Under the pieces are notes generated by a model. It made no database searches. It saw only the letters and a program-made list of their open reading frames with translations, and had not been told where the DNA came from. Shown here piece by piece: positions 25,005 to 33,073 of a stretch of DNA of 40,067 bases. Origin of the DNA: CAZSWR01 sp964610885 (GTDB taxonomy: Bacteria; Bacteroidota; Ignavibacteria; Kapaibacteriales; UBA2268); NCBI GenBank assembly GCA_964610885.1, contig CAZSWR010000023.1, forward strand, positions 1 to 40,067, read 5' to 3'. Numbering within the stretch: position 1 is the stretch's first letter; the number at the start of each line of letters is the position of its first letter. The translations under genes and the position numbers were made by a program.

Positions 25005-26026
25005 TTCAATCCGACTTCGGTCGATTCGAGTTTCCTCAGCGCGCGGTTGAACCGCTCGATTTGGCTTCCGCTCATGCGGTCGGAGGTGCGTTCGATTCTC
25101 TGGCGGATGGATTTGGCTTTGTTTAGTATTTGCCTTGCGTTCGCAAGCGAAGACAAGTCTTTGTTTTTGGTATTTTTCACGTATGCGATGTAATCGCCCA
25201 CTGATTTCTCGAACGACATGAGCAAATCTTCGGATTCTGGATTCGGCTCGTCGAACTGGCTCTGGGCAGCGTCGAGGTCCAGATCGCTTTCCACGAAATC
25301 GTCGGTGCGTTTCTCGATTTCGGCCGCGGCCTCTTCGGGCTTAGCGTCCACGGTAATGAAAATCTTGAAATTCTTCAGCTTGGTAACGCGCTCGAAACTG
25401 ACTGCAGCCGTCGAGAACGGATCCTCGGCGAAAGCGTCCCACACAGGCTCGAGGAACGAAGAAAGAGTAATCGAGCCGGAGCCTTTCTTGAGCGCTTTAA
25501 TGAAGTCGGGGTTCGGGTATATCTTGTACGTCCCGGCCAGAAGCCCGCTTTCGTAGAAGGCAGCGATTTCGACGCGGAGATTTTCTTCCTTTTCAATTTC
25601 GAAACTTTGCTTGGCTTCGATTTTAACTTTCAGCACCAAACCGGCGTTCGAGGCGGGTTCGTAGTCGATTTTCATCCCTGCCGAATCGAGCTTGAAATAT
25701 TTAGCTCCGCTGCCGAGAAGTTCGGTTTCGGCTGTCGGCTGAATCTGTTTCGAATACTTGAGCGACAGGAAACACTCCTCGAGCGATTTCTTAATTGCCG
25801 TCAGGAAGAGCGGCTTTTTGGCCTCGTCGCCGAGTTTTTCGATTTCCTTCATGTAGGTTTCTTTTGCCTTCATGATCAGGTCGGCATCGATATTCTCAGT
25901 GTTCAATGTTTCGCACACCTTGTCTGCCACTGCGTCGGCGTGGCGCTCCTCGGGCGAGGAACACGAGAACACCGCAAGCGCCAGGCAGGCCAAGAGTGGA
26001 AATAAGTATATTCTAAGATTCTTCAT
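25001..26026 (-). CDS. Uncharacterised lipoprotein, Cys22
   Basis: 341 residues. Signal sequence ending LACLALAVFSC with lipobox-like VFSC, so Cys22 is probably lipidated. The mature part is charged and mostly helical at both ends, with a beta-rich middle (SAGMKIDYEPASNAGLVLKVKIEAKQSFEI ... TYKIYPNPDF). The C-terminal ~90 residues look like a helical hairpin or coiled coil (SLANARQILNKAKSIRQRIERTSDRM). No family recognised. It overlaps the following membrane glycosyltransferase gene by four bases, so a joint role at the cell envelope is plausible but not shown. Confidence 0.78.
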   Translation of the reverse strand: MKNLRIYLFPLLACLALAVFSCSSPEERHADAVADKVCETLNTENIDADLIMKAKETYMKEIEKLGDEAKKPLFLTAIKKSLEECFLSLKYSKQIQPTAETELLGSGAKYFKLDSAGMKIDYEPASNAGLVLKVKIEAKQSFEIEKEENLRVEIAAFYESGLLAGTYKIYPNPDFIKALKKGSGSITLSSFLEPVWDAFAEDPFSTAAVSFERVTKLKNFKIFITVDAKPEEAAAEIEKRTDDFVESDLDLDAAQSQFDEPNPESEDLLMSFEKSVGDYIAYVKNTKNKDLSSLANARQILNKAKSIRQRIERTSDRMSGSQIERFNRALRKLESTEVGLN

Positions 26027-26595
26027 TTTATTCTATTACCAATTTTCCAAAAACCTAATTTAATACATATCAAAAAAAATACCAAGAATTAAGATTATTT
26101 AACTCTTTAACAATATGTTTGCGCCGAGAGGCAGAAAACTGTAAATTTATGCAATACAATGAATAACCGAATCCACCATAGAACTTCTCCCACAGCGGTC
26201 GCCGAGCTTGCCGAAGTGCCACCAAACCCAAGCGGGAGAAAAGCAAGAGTGATTTTTTTTCCAATTCTCCATGGGCCTGCCGGAAAAAGCAATCACGAAC
26301 CCAACCCACGGGTTAACCAGTTGGTTCGACACAAGCCATATCACCAATATTATCAATGCATTAGCGCAATCCGTTCATTAGCCCTCTTAGAAAAAGGGGG
26401 TTGGGAGATTTGTCGATATTTCAATGACTTACGATGCTATTGGGCATTTGAACGAAGCCCATCGCAACAAATTTTGTACTTTATATAGCAACCATTTAGC
26501 CTCGGAAACGAGACTTTTTCGTAAATTGCAAGTTGCTTTTTATGCAGTTTCTTGATTCTTGTGAATTTGATTTTTTAATTATAAATGGAACCAAA
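26027..26595. other. Divergent intergenic region with CCCACGGG repeat, upstream of aspS
   Basis: Shared upstream region of the lipoprotein gene (minus) and aspS (plus). It contains repeat copy B (26305-26436, extending to about 26487) and an AT-rich stretch from 26470 with TTGATT (26551-26556) and TAATTATAA (26576-26584) that could be an aspS promoter. Nothing else recognised. Confidence 0.55.
26305..26436 (+). repeat. Copy B of the CCCACGGGTTAACC repeat family
   Basis: CCCACGGGTTAACCAGTTGG, then ACAAGCCATATCACCAATAT, a CCCTCTTAGAAAAAGGGGG hairpin and TTTCAATGACTTAC, aligned end to end with copies A and C. Homology to copy C continues to about 26487 (GATGCTATTGGGC...AAATTTTGTACTTT). Confidence 0.8.
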
Positions 26596-28368
26596 ATGAA
26601 CTTTCAGAAACGAACTCACACCTGCGGTGCATTGCGCCCCGAGGACGCCGGCCGCGAAGTCGTGCTTAACGGATGGGTCGCCACTGTCCGCGATATGGGT
26701 GGACTGATTTTTATTGATTTACGCGACCGCTACGGCATCACTCAATTGGTTGCCCAGCCCGAAACGCACTCCGAATTGGCCGAACGAGCCAAAGAACTTA
26801 AATCTGAATACGTGATCTGGGCGCGTGGCACGGTCAGGATGCGCGAGAACCCGAATCCGAACATACCCACCGGACTGATTGAAATACTGATTTCCGAATT
26901 CGGATTGATCAACAAATCAGAATTGCCGCCGTTCGAGATCAACGACAAGATCGAGACCAACGAAGAGCTGCGCCTGCGCTACCGGTTCCTCGACCTGCGC
27001 CGTCCGGTGATGCAACGCTTCCTGGCCGCTCGGCACAAAGTGGCGCACATCGTCCACGAATACTTTGCCGAAAACGATTTTCTCGAAATCGAAACGCCCT
27101 ACCTGATGAAATCCACGCCCGAGGGCGCCCGCGACTTCCTCGTCCCGAGCCGCATCAACAAGGGCCGATTCTATGCGCTTCCGCAATCGCCACAGATCTA
27201 CAAGCAAATCCTTATGGTCTCCGGCTACGACCGCTATGTGCAAATCGTCAAATGCTTCCGCGACGAAGATCTGCGCTCGGACCGCCAACCGGAATTCACC
27301 CAAGTTGACCTCGAGATGTCCTTCGTGGACCAAGACGACATCATGGGTATGATCGAAGGCCTCGTCGTCCGCATTTGGAAGGAAATGCTCGGCATGGATA
27401 TTCCAACTTCGTTCCAGCGCATGACGTTTGCCGACGCCATGAGCCGCTTCGGTAGCGACAAGCCCGACCTGCGCTTTGGCCTCGAACTGAAGACAATAAC
27501 CGACCTCGTCCGGGAATCCGAATTCAAAGTGTTCAACGATTCGATCGCCGAGGGCGGCATCGTGGCCGTGCTGAACGCCAAGGGTTGCGCATCGTATTCG
27601 CGCAAGAACATCGACGAACTGACCGAATTCGCTAAGAAATACGGCGCCAAAGGCCTCGCATGGCTGAAAATCGTCGATGGACAGATCAATTCGCCAATTG
27701 CAAAATTCTTTACCGAAGACAAACTGAAAGAAATAACGAAAGCAGCCGAAGCCGAAGAAGGCGATTTGCTGCTGTTCGGCACTGCCAAGGCCATTCGTTG
27801 CTACACGATTCTCGGCGCGCTCCGCTTGGAAATCGCCCGTCGCCAAGGCATACTCGAAAAGGTCAAGGACCAGTACAGCTTCCATTGGGTGGTGGACTTC
27901 CCGATGTTTGAATACGACGAAGAGGCCCAGCGCAACGTTGCAATGCACCACGCTTTCACTTCGCCCAATCCCGAAGACATCCATTTGCTCGATTCGGACC
28001 CAACGGCTGCCCGCGCTGTGGCCTACGACCTCGTGGTCAACGGCGCTGAAGTGGGCGGCGGCAGCATCAGGATACACGATTCGGCAGTGCAGTCCAAGAT
28101 GTTCGACCTGATGGGCATGAGCCAAGAGGAATACGAAGGCAAGTTCGGCTTCCTGCTCGAAGCGCTCCGCTACGGCGCACCCCCGCACGGCGGCCTCGCG
28201 CTCGGGCTGGACAGGGTCGTGATGACGCTGACGCACACGGAGAACATTCGCGACGTCATCGCCTTCCCGAAAACCACTTCCGGCCTGTCGCTTATGGACG
28301 GCGCTCCGTCCACAGTGGACTCAAAGCAGCTCATCGAATTGGGTATCGAACTGGCCAAGAAAGATTAG
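26596..28368 (+). CDS. aspS: Aspartyl-tRNA synthetase (EC 6.1.1.12)
   Basis: 590 residues from the ATG at 26596, the normal length for the bacterial type. An earlier in-frame start 21 codons upstream adds an atypical tail and is rejected. N-terminal OB-fold anticodon-binding domain (~1-110: LNGWVATVRDMGGLIFIDLRDRYG), then the class II catalytic core with FRDEDLRSDRQPEFTQVD (motif 2, 221-238) and GLALGLDRVVM (motif 3, from 533). The ~130-residue GAD insertion typical of bacterial AspRS lies between. It charges tRNA-Asp; whether it also charges tRNA-Asn (non-discriminating) cannot be told here. It is the only plus-strand gene in the first 34 kb and has its own terminator. Confidence 0.96.
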   Translation: MNFQKRTHTCGALRPEDAGREVVLNGWVATVRDMGGLIFIDLRDRYGITQLVAQPETHSELAERAKELKSEYVIWARGTVRMRENPNPNIPTGLIEILISEFGLINKSELPPFEINDKIETNEELRLRYRFLDLRRPVMQRFLAARHKVAHIVHEYFAENDFLEIETPYLMKSTPEGARDFLVPSRINKGRFYALPQSPQIYKQILMVSGYDRYVQIVKCFRDEDLRSDRQPEFTQVDLEMSFVDQDDIMGMIEGLVVRIWKEMLGMDIPTSFQRMTFADAMSRFGSDKPDLRFGLELKTITDLVRESEFKVFNDSIAEGGIVAVLNAKGCASYSRKNIDELTEFAKKYGAKGLAWLKIVDGQINSPIAKFFTEDKLKEITKAAEAEEGDLLLFGTAKAIRCYTILGALRLEIARRQGILEKVKDQYSFHWVVDFPMFEYDEEAQRNVAMHHAFTSPNPEDIHLLDSDPTAARAVAYDLVVNGAEVGGGSIRIHDSAVQSKMFDLMGMSQEEYEGKFGFLLEALRYGAPPHGGLALGLDRVVMTLTHTENIRDVIAFPKTTSGLSLMDGAPSTVDSKQLIELGIELAKKD

Positions 28369-28402
28369 TTCTTCAGGCCACAGTTGTTTATTAAAATGAT
28401 AG

Positions 28403-28446
28403 ACGTGCCGCACCTCCGCAAAGGGTTGTGGCACGTTTTCGTTTGT
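28403..28446 (+). terminator. Rho-independent terminator after aspS
   Basis: ACGTGCCGCA pairs with TGTGGCACGT (10-base stem, one G-U) and is followed by TTTCGTTTGT. It starts 35 bp after the aspS stop. Confidence 0.8.
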
Positions 28447-28509
28447 GTGCGCCTGTTGGGGATGAGTTGATTAGCAGATAAGCAGATGTGATGATACGAT
28501 GATTTGATG

Positions 28510-28533
28510 TAGGGGCGGGTTCCAAACCCGTCC
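28510..28533. repeat. GC-rich hairpin TAGGGGCGGGT...ACCCGTCC
   Basis: Same family as 2544-2570, with an imperfect right arm. It is followed by GAGGATAAG, as the copies at 2209 and 2338 are followed by GAGGATT. Confidence 0.65.
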
Positions 28534-28636
28534 GAGGATAAGATTATATAGGACAAAATACGATATTCATGCAGTTATTAAACAATCCCGAATTTTTCTG
28601 ACCGGCTGCCAGGGCACGGCTGCCCCTACATTATCG

Positions 28637-28666
28637 AATCGATAATTTGGCAGTCATCGGATGAGT
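28637..28666. repeat. Half copy of the ACTCATCCGATGACT element
   Basis: ATAATTTGGCAGTCATCGGATGAGT equals the right half of 5042-5109 (AAAATTTGGTAGTCATCGGATAAGT) with three changes. The left half is missing and replaced by other repeat sequence. Confidence 0.7.
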
Positions 28667-28765
28667 TGCAGGTAGCAAGTAATAAACTCATATTAATCAT
28701 TGAAATCATATAAATCACTGTTCAGACAATCATCACATCTGCTAATTAACTAATCAAAAGTGGCG

Positions 28766-29299
28766 TTAGAATCTTTGCGTTTGCGGCTTGGGCGTTTGGC
28801 TGACGTCGCGCCCGAAGTTAAACAAATCGGGCTTGCCGTGTCGGATCTTGTCTTGGATGGTCATCAATCCTTTGATAACCGCCTCGGGGCGGGGCGGGCA
28901 GCCCGCTACGTAAACGTCCACCGGCAGGAATTGGTCGATGCCCTGCACGACTGAATACGAACGAAACATGCCGCCAGTGGAGGCGCAGACGCCCATGGAC
29001 ATGACCCATTTCGGGTCGGGCATTTGGTCGTAAATCTTGCGAACGATCCACGACATTTTGTACGTAACCGTGCCGGCCACGAGCAACATATCGGATTGCC
29101 TCGGCGTCATGCGCATGGCCTCGGAGCCGAACCGCGCAGCATCGAATTTGGGCATTGCAAAGGCCATCATTTCGATAGCGCAGCAGGAAATGCCCAGTGG
29201 AAGCGGAAAAACGGAATTACTCTGCGCCCAGAGAATCAATTTGTCCACGCTCGTCGTCAGGAAGCCTTCGCGCGCGAATTGTGCATCAATCAGTCCCAA
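28766..29299 (-). CDS. nuoB: NADH-quinone oxidoreductase subunit B
   Basis: 177 residues. There is no in-frame ATG before the conserved region. The best start is TTG at 29297-29299, preceded by AGGTGG at six-base spacing; this overlaps the end of nuoA by 10 bases. The protein carries the N2 [4Fe-4S] ligands Cys39-Cys40 (GISCCAIEMM), Cys105 (GVCASTGG) and Cys134 (GCPPRPEA), all intact. NuoB sits at the junction of the peripheral arm and membrane arm of Complex I and passes electrons to quinone. The C-terminus is followed by repeats and the convergent aspS, not by nuoC, so the complex I operon is split. Confidence 0.92.
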   Translation of the reverse strand: MGLIDAQFAREGFLTTSVDKLILWAQSNSVFPLPLGISCCAIEMMAFAMPKFDAARFGSEAMRMTPRQSDMLLVAGTVTYKMSWIVRKIYDQMPDPKWVMSMGVCASTGGMFRSYSVVQGIDQFLPVDVYVAGCPPRPEAVIKGLMTIQDKIRHGKPDLFNFGRDVSQTPKPQTQRF

Positions 29300-29646
29300 T
29301 CCAGCCCACCTTTCTTCAATTCGTAAATATATCCGGCCAAAAGAATCAGAATGAACGCAGCCATGGAGATCAGCGCGACGCCCGGAAGGGATTTGAACCG
29401 GACAGCCCAAGGATAAATGAATAATACCTCGACATCGAAAACAATGAAACTCATTGCAACCATGTAGTACTTAACCGAAAACCTGTCTCTTGCGTTTCCG
29501 ACCGGCTCCATGCCGCTTTCGTAGGTCGTCTGCTTCCCGCGAGTGGTGCGGCGGGCGCCGAGCCATTGGGCCAAAAGCAAAAATGCTACGGCCACTCCAA
29601 ACCCTGTGGCGACCATTAGCATCAGCGGGATATATGATTCAAACAT
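29290..29646 (-). CDS. nuoA: NADH-quinone oxidoreductase subunit A
   Basis: 118 residues from the ATG at 29644-29646 (MFESYIPLMLMVATG). An upstream in-frame extension lacks membrane character and is rejected. Three membrane helices; the conserved loop has TYESGMEPVGNARDRFSVKYYMVAMSFIVFDVEV, containing the family hallmark E-x-G and F-D-x-E residues. Membrane-arm subunit of Complex I next to the quinone site. It overlaps nuoB. No other nuo gene is in the window. Confidence 0.92.
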   Translation of the reverse strand: MFESYIPLMLMVATGFGVAVAFLLLAQWLGARRTTRGKQTTYESGMEPVGNARDRFSVKYYMVAMSFIVFDVEVLFIYPWAVRFKSLPGVALISMAAFILILLAGYIYELKKGGLDWD

Positions 29647-29930
29647 AATTTGCCTTTCATTTTGTTCGCTCTGTGGAAGTACGGCCAAACGAGCTTCCAC
29701 TTATTCATTTTTGCGCTCGGCCAGCAAAGCCAGTGCATGTTGAGAATTTCCTCCTCGGATATTTTGTCTCAACTAAATAATAAACGATACAGAGTAAAAA
29801 ATATTGATGATCCGCAGCGGATCCTTTGGCTGCTCTGTTGCTGGGGCAGGTGCGAAATCTGCATGCTCGTCCAGCTCGATCGTGGAAGTAAAACATTTGG
29901 CGTGGAATTTATATGATTTATTTATTTGGC

Positions 29931-30353
29931 CTACTGGAAAAACAAACTATCAGTTAAGGGTTTCGATTTTGTTGTTCTGAGTCTTAATATCCGTTCCACG
30001 TAATCGAATGTGTGGACTTGCATTGTTTTCCTGGCTTCGATGCGGGCGGCGTTCACCTGTTCAATGATCAATTCTTTGTAATCGTCGTGGATATCCAAAT
30101 AGGCCAAGTGGAACCATCCGTAACCGGTGGTGCATTCGGACCAACAATCCTCGAAACTATCGAAAAGCTTGAAAGATCGGTAGATTTTGCAAAAATCGCT
30201 TTCTTTCATATCCATTTCGTCCCAATCGAAGCAGGAAGACGCTTCGCGTGCAAACCTTACATAGCCGTCGGCGTAGGTAATTCTATAATAGTCGGCTCCG
30301 AAGCCCTCGCAAGCGACGGAAAGAACCCTTTCAGAAATGGATTCGCGTTCCAT
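29931..30353 (-). CDS. Uncharacterised protein, 140 residues
   Basis: ATG at 30351-30353. Acidic and rich in aromatic and cysteine residues (SSCFDWDEMDM, DFCKIYRSF, DCWSECTTGYGWFHLAY). No signal peptide or membrane segment is seen, so it is probably cytoplasmic. No family recognised. It lies 21 bp downstream of the TIGR01777-like epimerase gene on the same strand and may be cotranscribed with it. Confidence 0.6.
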   Translation of the reverse strand: MERESISERVLSVACEGFGADYYRITYADGYVRFAREASSCFDWDEMDMKESDFCKIYRSFKLFDSFEDCWSECTTGYGWFHLAYLDIHDDYKELIIEQVNAARIEARKTMQVHTFDYVERILRLRTTKSKPLTDSLFFQ

Positions 30354-30374
30354 TTTGTTAATTCCATAATAACT

Positions 30375-31298
30375 TTAGTTTTGCACTATGTCTGCCAAAG
30401 CTTCGGAAAGATTGGGGAACTGGTAAATAAACTTTTTGTCGGTTGCCACCCTCGGCCAGACGCATTGGCCGCCAAGCACGAGGCTTGAGCTTTCGCCCAG
30501 AACGAGCTTCAGCACCCATCCGGGGACCTTGAAAATAGATGGCTTGTGCATTGCTTTGCCCAATTCTTTAGCGAAATCGCGCATTCGCACCGGGTTCGGA
30601 GCCACGGCATTGACAGGCCCGGCAATCGTCGAATCGCTTATTATCAATTTGAAGAGGTTCACGAGATCGCCTAAGTGTATCCACGAAATCCACTGATTCC
30701 CAGAGCCGATTGCGCCGCCCAGCAGGTATCTGTATGGCGCCATCATTCGCGGCAGTGCGCCGCCATTAAGCCCCAGGACAAGCCCCATCCGGGGATTGGC
30801 CACGCGCGTGGCCGAACTTGCCCGCGCCGACGAGGCCTCCCATTGGCTCGAGACCTGCGAGAGGAAACCAATGCCCTCGGGCGATGTTTCGTCCAATACC
30901 GAATTGCTCGAATTGCCATAGAAGCCCACAGCCGAAGCGCTAATGAACGACTCGGGTGGATTCGATGAATTCAGTATAGCATTGGCGAGTTCCGTCGTTG
31001 AGGATATGCGGCTCGAGAGTATTTCCTTTTTTCTCGACTCGGTCCATCGGCCCGCGCCAATCGATTCGCCGGCAAGGTTGACAACCGAACGGGCGCCTGC
31101 AATTGCCTGCTTCCATTCCTGTGGCGAGGCAAGGCCGGGTTTGAACTCAAAATGCTCCTCGGCGAACGGAAGGACAATTCGTGATTTCGAGGCGCTTCGC
31201 GACAAACAAACCACACTGTATCCGTCCTCGGCAAGCCTTTTGGCCAAGGCATAACCAATGAACCCTGTCGCACCGGCTATTACAACTCTTTGTTTCAT
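30375..31298 (-). CDS. TIGR01777-family NAD-dependent epimerase/dehydratase-like protein
   Basis: 307 residues from the ATG at 31296-31298 (MKQRVVIAGATGFIG). Extended SDR fold: the nucleotide-binding GATGFIG is at residues ~8-14; VVNLAGESIGAGRW follows, which is characteristic of the TIGR01777/SDR39U1 group; then SASAVGFYG, RMGLVLGLNGGALP, and ISWIHLGDLV. The C-terminal DUF1731-like part has VPGWVLKLVLGE and VLGGQCVWPRV. Members are widespread and poorly characterised; some are tied to cell division or tetrapyrrole metabolism. Substrate unknown. Confidence 0.88.
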   Translation of the reverse strand: MKQRVVIAGATGFIGYALAKRLAEDGYSVVCLSRSASKSRIVLPFAEEHFEFKPGLASPQEWKQAIAGARSVVNLAGESIGAGRWTESRKKEILSSRISSTTELANAILNSSNPPESFISASAVGFYGNSSNSVLDETSPEGIGFLSQVSSQWEASSARASSATRVANPRMGLVLGLNGGALPRMMAPYRYLLGGAIGSGNQWISWIHLGDLVNLFKLIISDSTIAGPVNAVAPNPVRMRDFAKELGKAMHKPSIFKVPGWVLKLVLGESSSLVLGGQCVWPRVATDKKFIYQFPNLSEALADIVQN

Positions 31299-31755
31299 TT
31301 TATCAGCTGTAAAATTGTAACTATATAATATATCGTAAATTGTATTTACATTTCGCGCTTTGTATTGGATGTAAATTGACGAAAAAAACACAAATATCCA
31401 AACTGTTTTTTTGCACGAGCAATCACTTTTTCATTAAATAACTACTTCTAAATCGTATAGTTTACCAGGTTTCTTTTAGCTCAAATTTGCTCTCGATTGC
31501 AATGCGCCTCCGCAGCTGATGCCAAACAGGACACGATAAGCGGGCTTGCCGAGCGATCGGGCTGCTTTGAGGCTGGCGGGAACACAAAAAAAAAACAAGG
31601 TGGCAACTGCCACTTTATTTTCCAAGAGCAGCGCAATGATGGAAGGAAAGATGAACATGAATTCATTTTTCCTTATATTGGAAAATGCAAGCCTTCGGTG
31701 GACTTGAGTTTCATTGTTTATTGAAAATTATTGGCGAGAAATTAGTGAATGGATT
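31299..31755. other. Intergenic gap with reversed GTGGCAG-hairpin repeat
   Basis: Upstream AT-rich region of the epimerase gene (31299-31450), then a GC-rich stretch, a 10-base A run (31586-31595) and the reversed repeat copy 31597-31682. Two short open frames across the repeat are noise. Confidence 0.6.
31597..31682 (-). repeat. Copy of the ~85-bp GAATTC...GTGGCAG-hairpin repeat, minus orientation
   Basis: Reverse complement reads CAATATAAGGAAAAATGAAT TCATG... then ATCTTTCCTTCCATCATTGC, GCTGCTCTTGGAAAATAAAG and TGGCAGTTGCCACCTT. It aligns nearly base for base with 33833-33920. The end forms a hairpin (AAGTGGC / GCCACCTT). Confidence 0.82.
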
Positions 31756-32433
31756 TTAGAAATCAATATTTTTCTGAGTAAAAAGCCGCATTCCTTCCAA
31801 GCGCAAAGCGCAAAGCAATCCGAATTCGGGCCGACGAGCCGAATAGACGCATCCGCCATCCAAACGAATCCTGTCGGATTCGAGTGATTTCTTTACTTCC
31901 GCCAGCGTCGTCGGTGTGTGGCCCACGATCAGCCTTCGGCCTTTGATTTTAGTTTTATCGACCGAATCGTTCCTGATCCAGAGCATGGATTCGGTGTCTT
32001 CGAGTGGTTTCTCGGCAGCGAAATTCAGGCCCGCGTGGACAGCGATAAAATCGCCCACTTTGTAGTAGTATTTGAGGCCCTTAATAAATTCAATATGTTG
32101 AGCCGGAATTTTCGTCGGGTCGTTTGTCTTCCAACTTTCCATTGCGGCTCGTCCTCCGTTTAGCGTCCACTGGGCTGCGAAAACAGGGTCGCGAAGAGAT
32201 TGTAGCAACATTAGCTCGTGGTTCCCCATGAGCGGGAATACGGCGTATTCTCTTTTGATCATCGTGAGGATTATATCGATAACAGCAGCTGAATCCGGCC
32301 CGCGATCGATGTAGTCCCCGAGAAGGAATATCCGATCCGAACGGCGGACACCGATCACGCCGAACAGCAGTTCGGAGAATGTGCGGGCGCATCCGTGTAT
32401 GTCGCCAATAAAATATGTATTCCCTTTTTTCAA
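31756..32433 (-). CDS. Calcineurin-like metallophosphatase (PPP-type serine/threonine phosphatase-like)
   Basis: 225 residues. Start appears to be TTG at 32431-32433; the metal-binding motif begins only nine residues later and no ATG precedes it. All PPP signature motifs are present: GDIHG (10-14), GDYIDRG, MGNHE, then HAGL and GHTPT, which hold the dinuclear metal centre. It could be a protein Ser/Thr phosphatase or an ApaH-like dinucleoside polyphosphatase; the sequence does not decide. It lies 12 bp downstream of the SpoU methylase gene and is likely cotranscribed with it. Cytoplasmic. Confidence 0.88.
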   Translation of the reverse strand: MKKGNTYFIGDIHGCARTFSELLFGVIGVRRSDRIFLLGDYIDRGPDSAAVIDIILTMIKREYAVFPLMGNHELMLLQSLRDPVFAAQWTLNGGRAAMESWKTNDPTKIPAQHIEFIKGLKYYYKVGDFIAVHAGLNFAAEKPLEDTESMLWIRNDSVDKTKIKGRRLIVGHTPTTLAEVKKSLESDRIRLDGGCVYSARRPEFGLLCALRLEGMRLFTQKNIDF

Positions 32434-32445
32434 TTATTTTGGATT

Positions 32446-33027
32446 TTAATCCTCGGCAGACGTTGCTCCTTCAAGCGAGCAGATATTCCTCCACGCCCTG
32501 ACTGCCTCGAAAATTGTGATTCCGGCCGCCACGCTGACGTTCAGCGAGTGTTTCGTGCCGTACATGGGGATTTCGATTGCCCCGTCGCATTCGGCGAGCG
32601 TTTCGTCGTCGATGCCTGTCAGCTCATTCCCCAAGACGAGGCAAGCGGGGAAATCTTCTTTCGAGAGCGAGTCGTAGCTGCGTTTTTCGTCCGTTATCTC
32701 GACCGCCAGCACTCGGAATCCGCGCGATTTCATGGCGCGAGCGGCTTCCACCGGCGATTTGAAGTATTCCCATGGCACCGTGTCCACTGCTCCGAGTGCA
32801 GTTTTTTCTATTTCGATGCGGGGCGGGTGTGGAGTGAAACCGGTTAGGATCAGCGAGTGCGCAAGGGCCGAATCGCAAGTGCGGAAGAGCGACCCTACAT
32901 TGTACAGACTGCGTATATTGTCCGCCAAGACCGCTACCGGGTGCCTTTGGGCCGATATTGCCTCTGCCTGAGAAAGCCTTTCGGCAAGTATTTCTGAATG
33001 TATGAGCTTATGTATCAATTTAATCAA
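32446..33027 (-). CDS. SpoU/TrmH-family RNA methyltransferase, short form
   Basis: 193 residues, starting at a TTG (33025-33027) or the nearby in-frame TTG; no early ATG. Only the SPOUT catalytic domain with a short N-terminal helix is present, as in TrmH/TrmL-type enzymes. Motifs: SLYNVGSLFRTCDS (motif 1), CLVLGNELTGI (motif 2), EIPMYGTKHSLNVSVAAGI (motif 3). It should 2'-O-methylate tRNA or rRNA; target unknown. First gene of a likely pair with the phosphatase gene. The other SpoU protein in the window (10285-11088) is longer and clearly a different paralog. Confidence 0.9.
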   Translation of the reverse strand: MIKLIHKLIHSEILAERLSQAEAISAQRHPVAVLADNIRSLYNVGSLFRTCDSALAHSLILTGFTPHPPRIEIEKTALGAVDTVPWEYFKSPVEAARAMKSRGFRVLAVEITDEKRSYDSLSKEDFPACLVLGNELTGIDDETLAECDGAIEIPMYGTKHSLNVSVAAGITIFEAVRAWRNICSLEGATSAED

Positions 33028-33073
33028 TCAAAAAATAACAAAAATACAAAATTCGCCGATAAGGTTAGCTAAG

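Larger units (their letters stand above)
28369..28765. other. Convergent gap between aspS and nuoB, repeat-rich
   Basis: After the aspS terminator: a GATGTGATGATACGATG tract (28450-28509), the TAGGGGCGGGT...ACCCGTCC hairpin (28510-28533), a GGGCA-CGGC-TGCCC hairpin (28612-28625), a half copy of the ACTCATCCGATGACT element (28637-28666), and a reversed TGATTnnn block (28690-28760). No gene. Confidence 0.65.

Noticed and set aside
26584..26599. Five-codon frame ATG GAA CCA AAA TGA overlapping the aspS start
   Set aside because: Could be a tiny leader ORF, but such short frames are expected by chance and there is no ribosome site ahead of it.
26917..28236. 439-codon minus-strand frame inside aspS
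   Set aside because: Antisense shadow of a well-conserved gene; His- and Val-rich composition typical of such shadows.
29380..29410. tRNA-like string GGGATTTGAACCGG on the plus strand
   Set aside because: It resembles the reverse of a T-loop, but it lies inside nuoA and no acceptor stem or anticodon arm fits around it.
31476..31666. Short minus-strand ORFs with the phrase NKVAVATLFF
   Set aside because: They translate the GTGGCAG-hairpin repeat; the same phrase appears in the other copy at 33.8 kb, so the similarity is due to the repeat, not a gene family.
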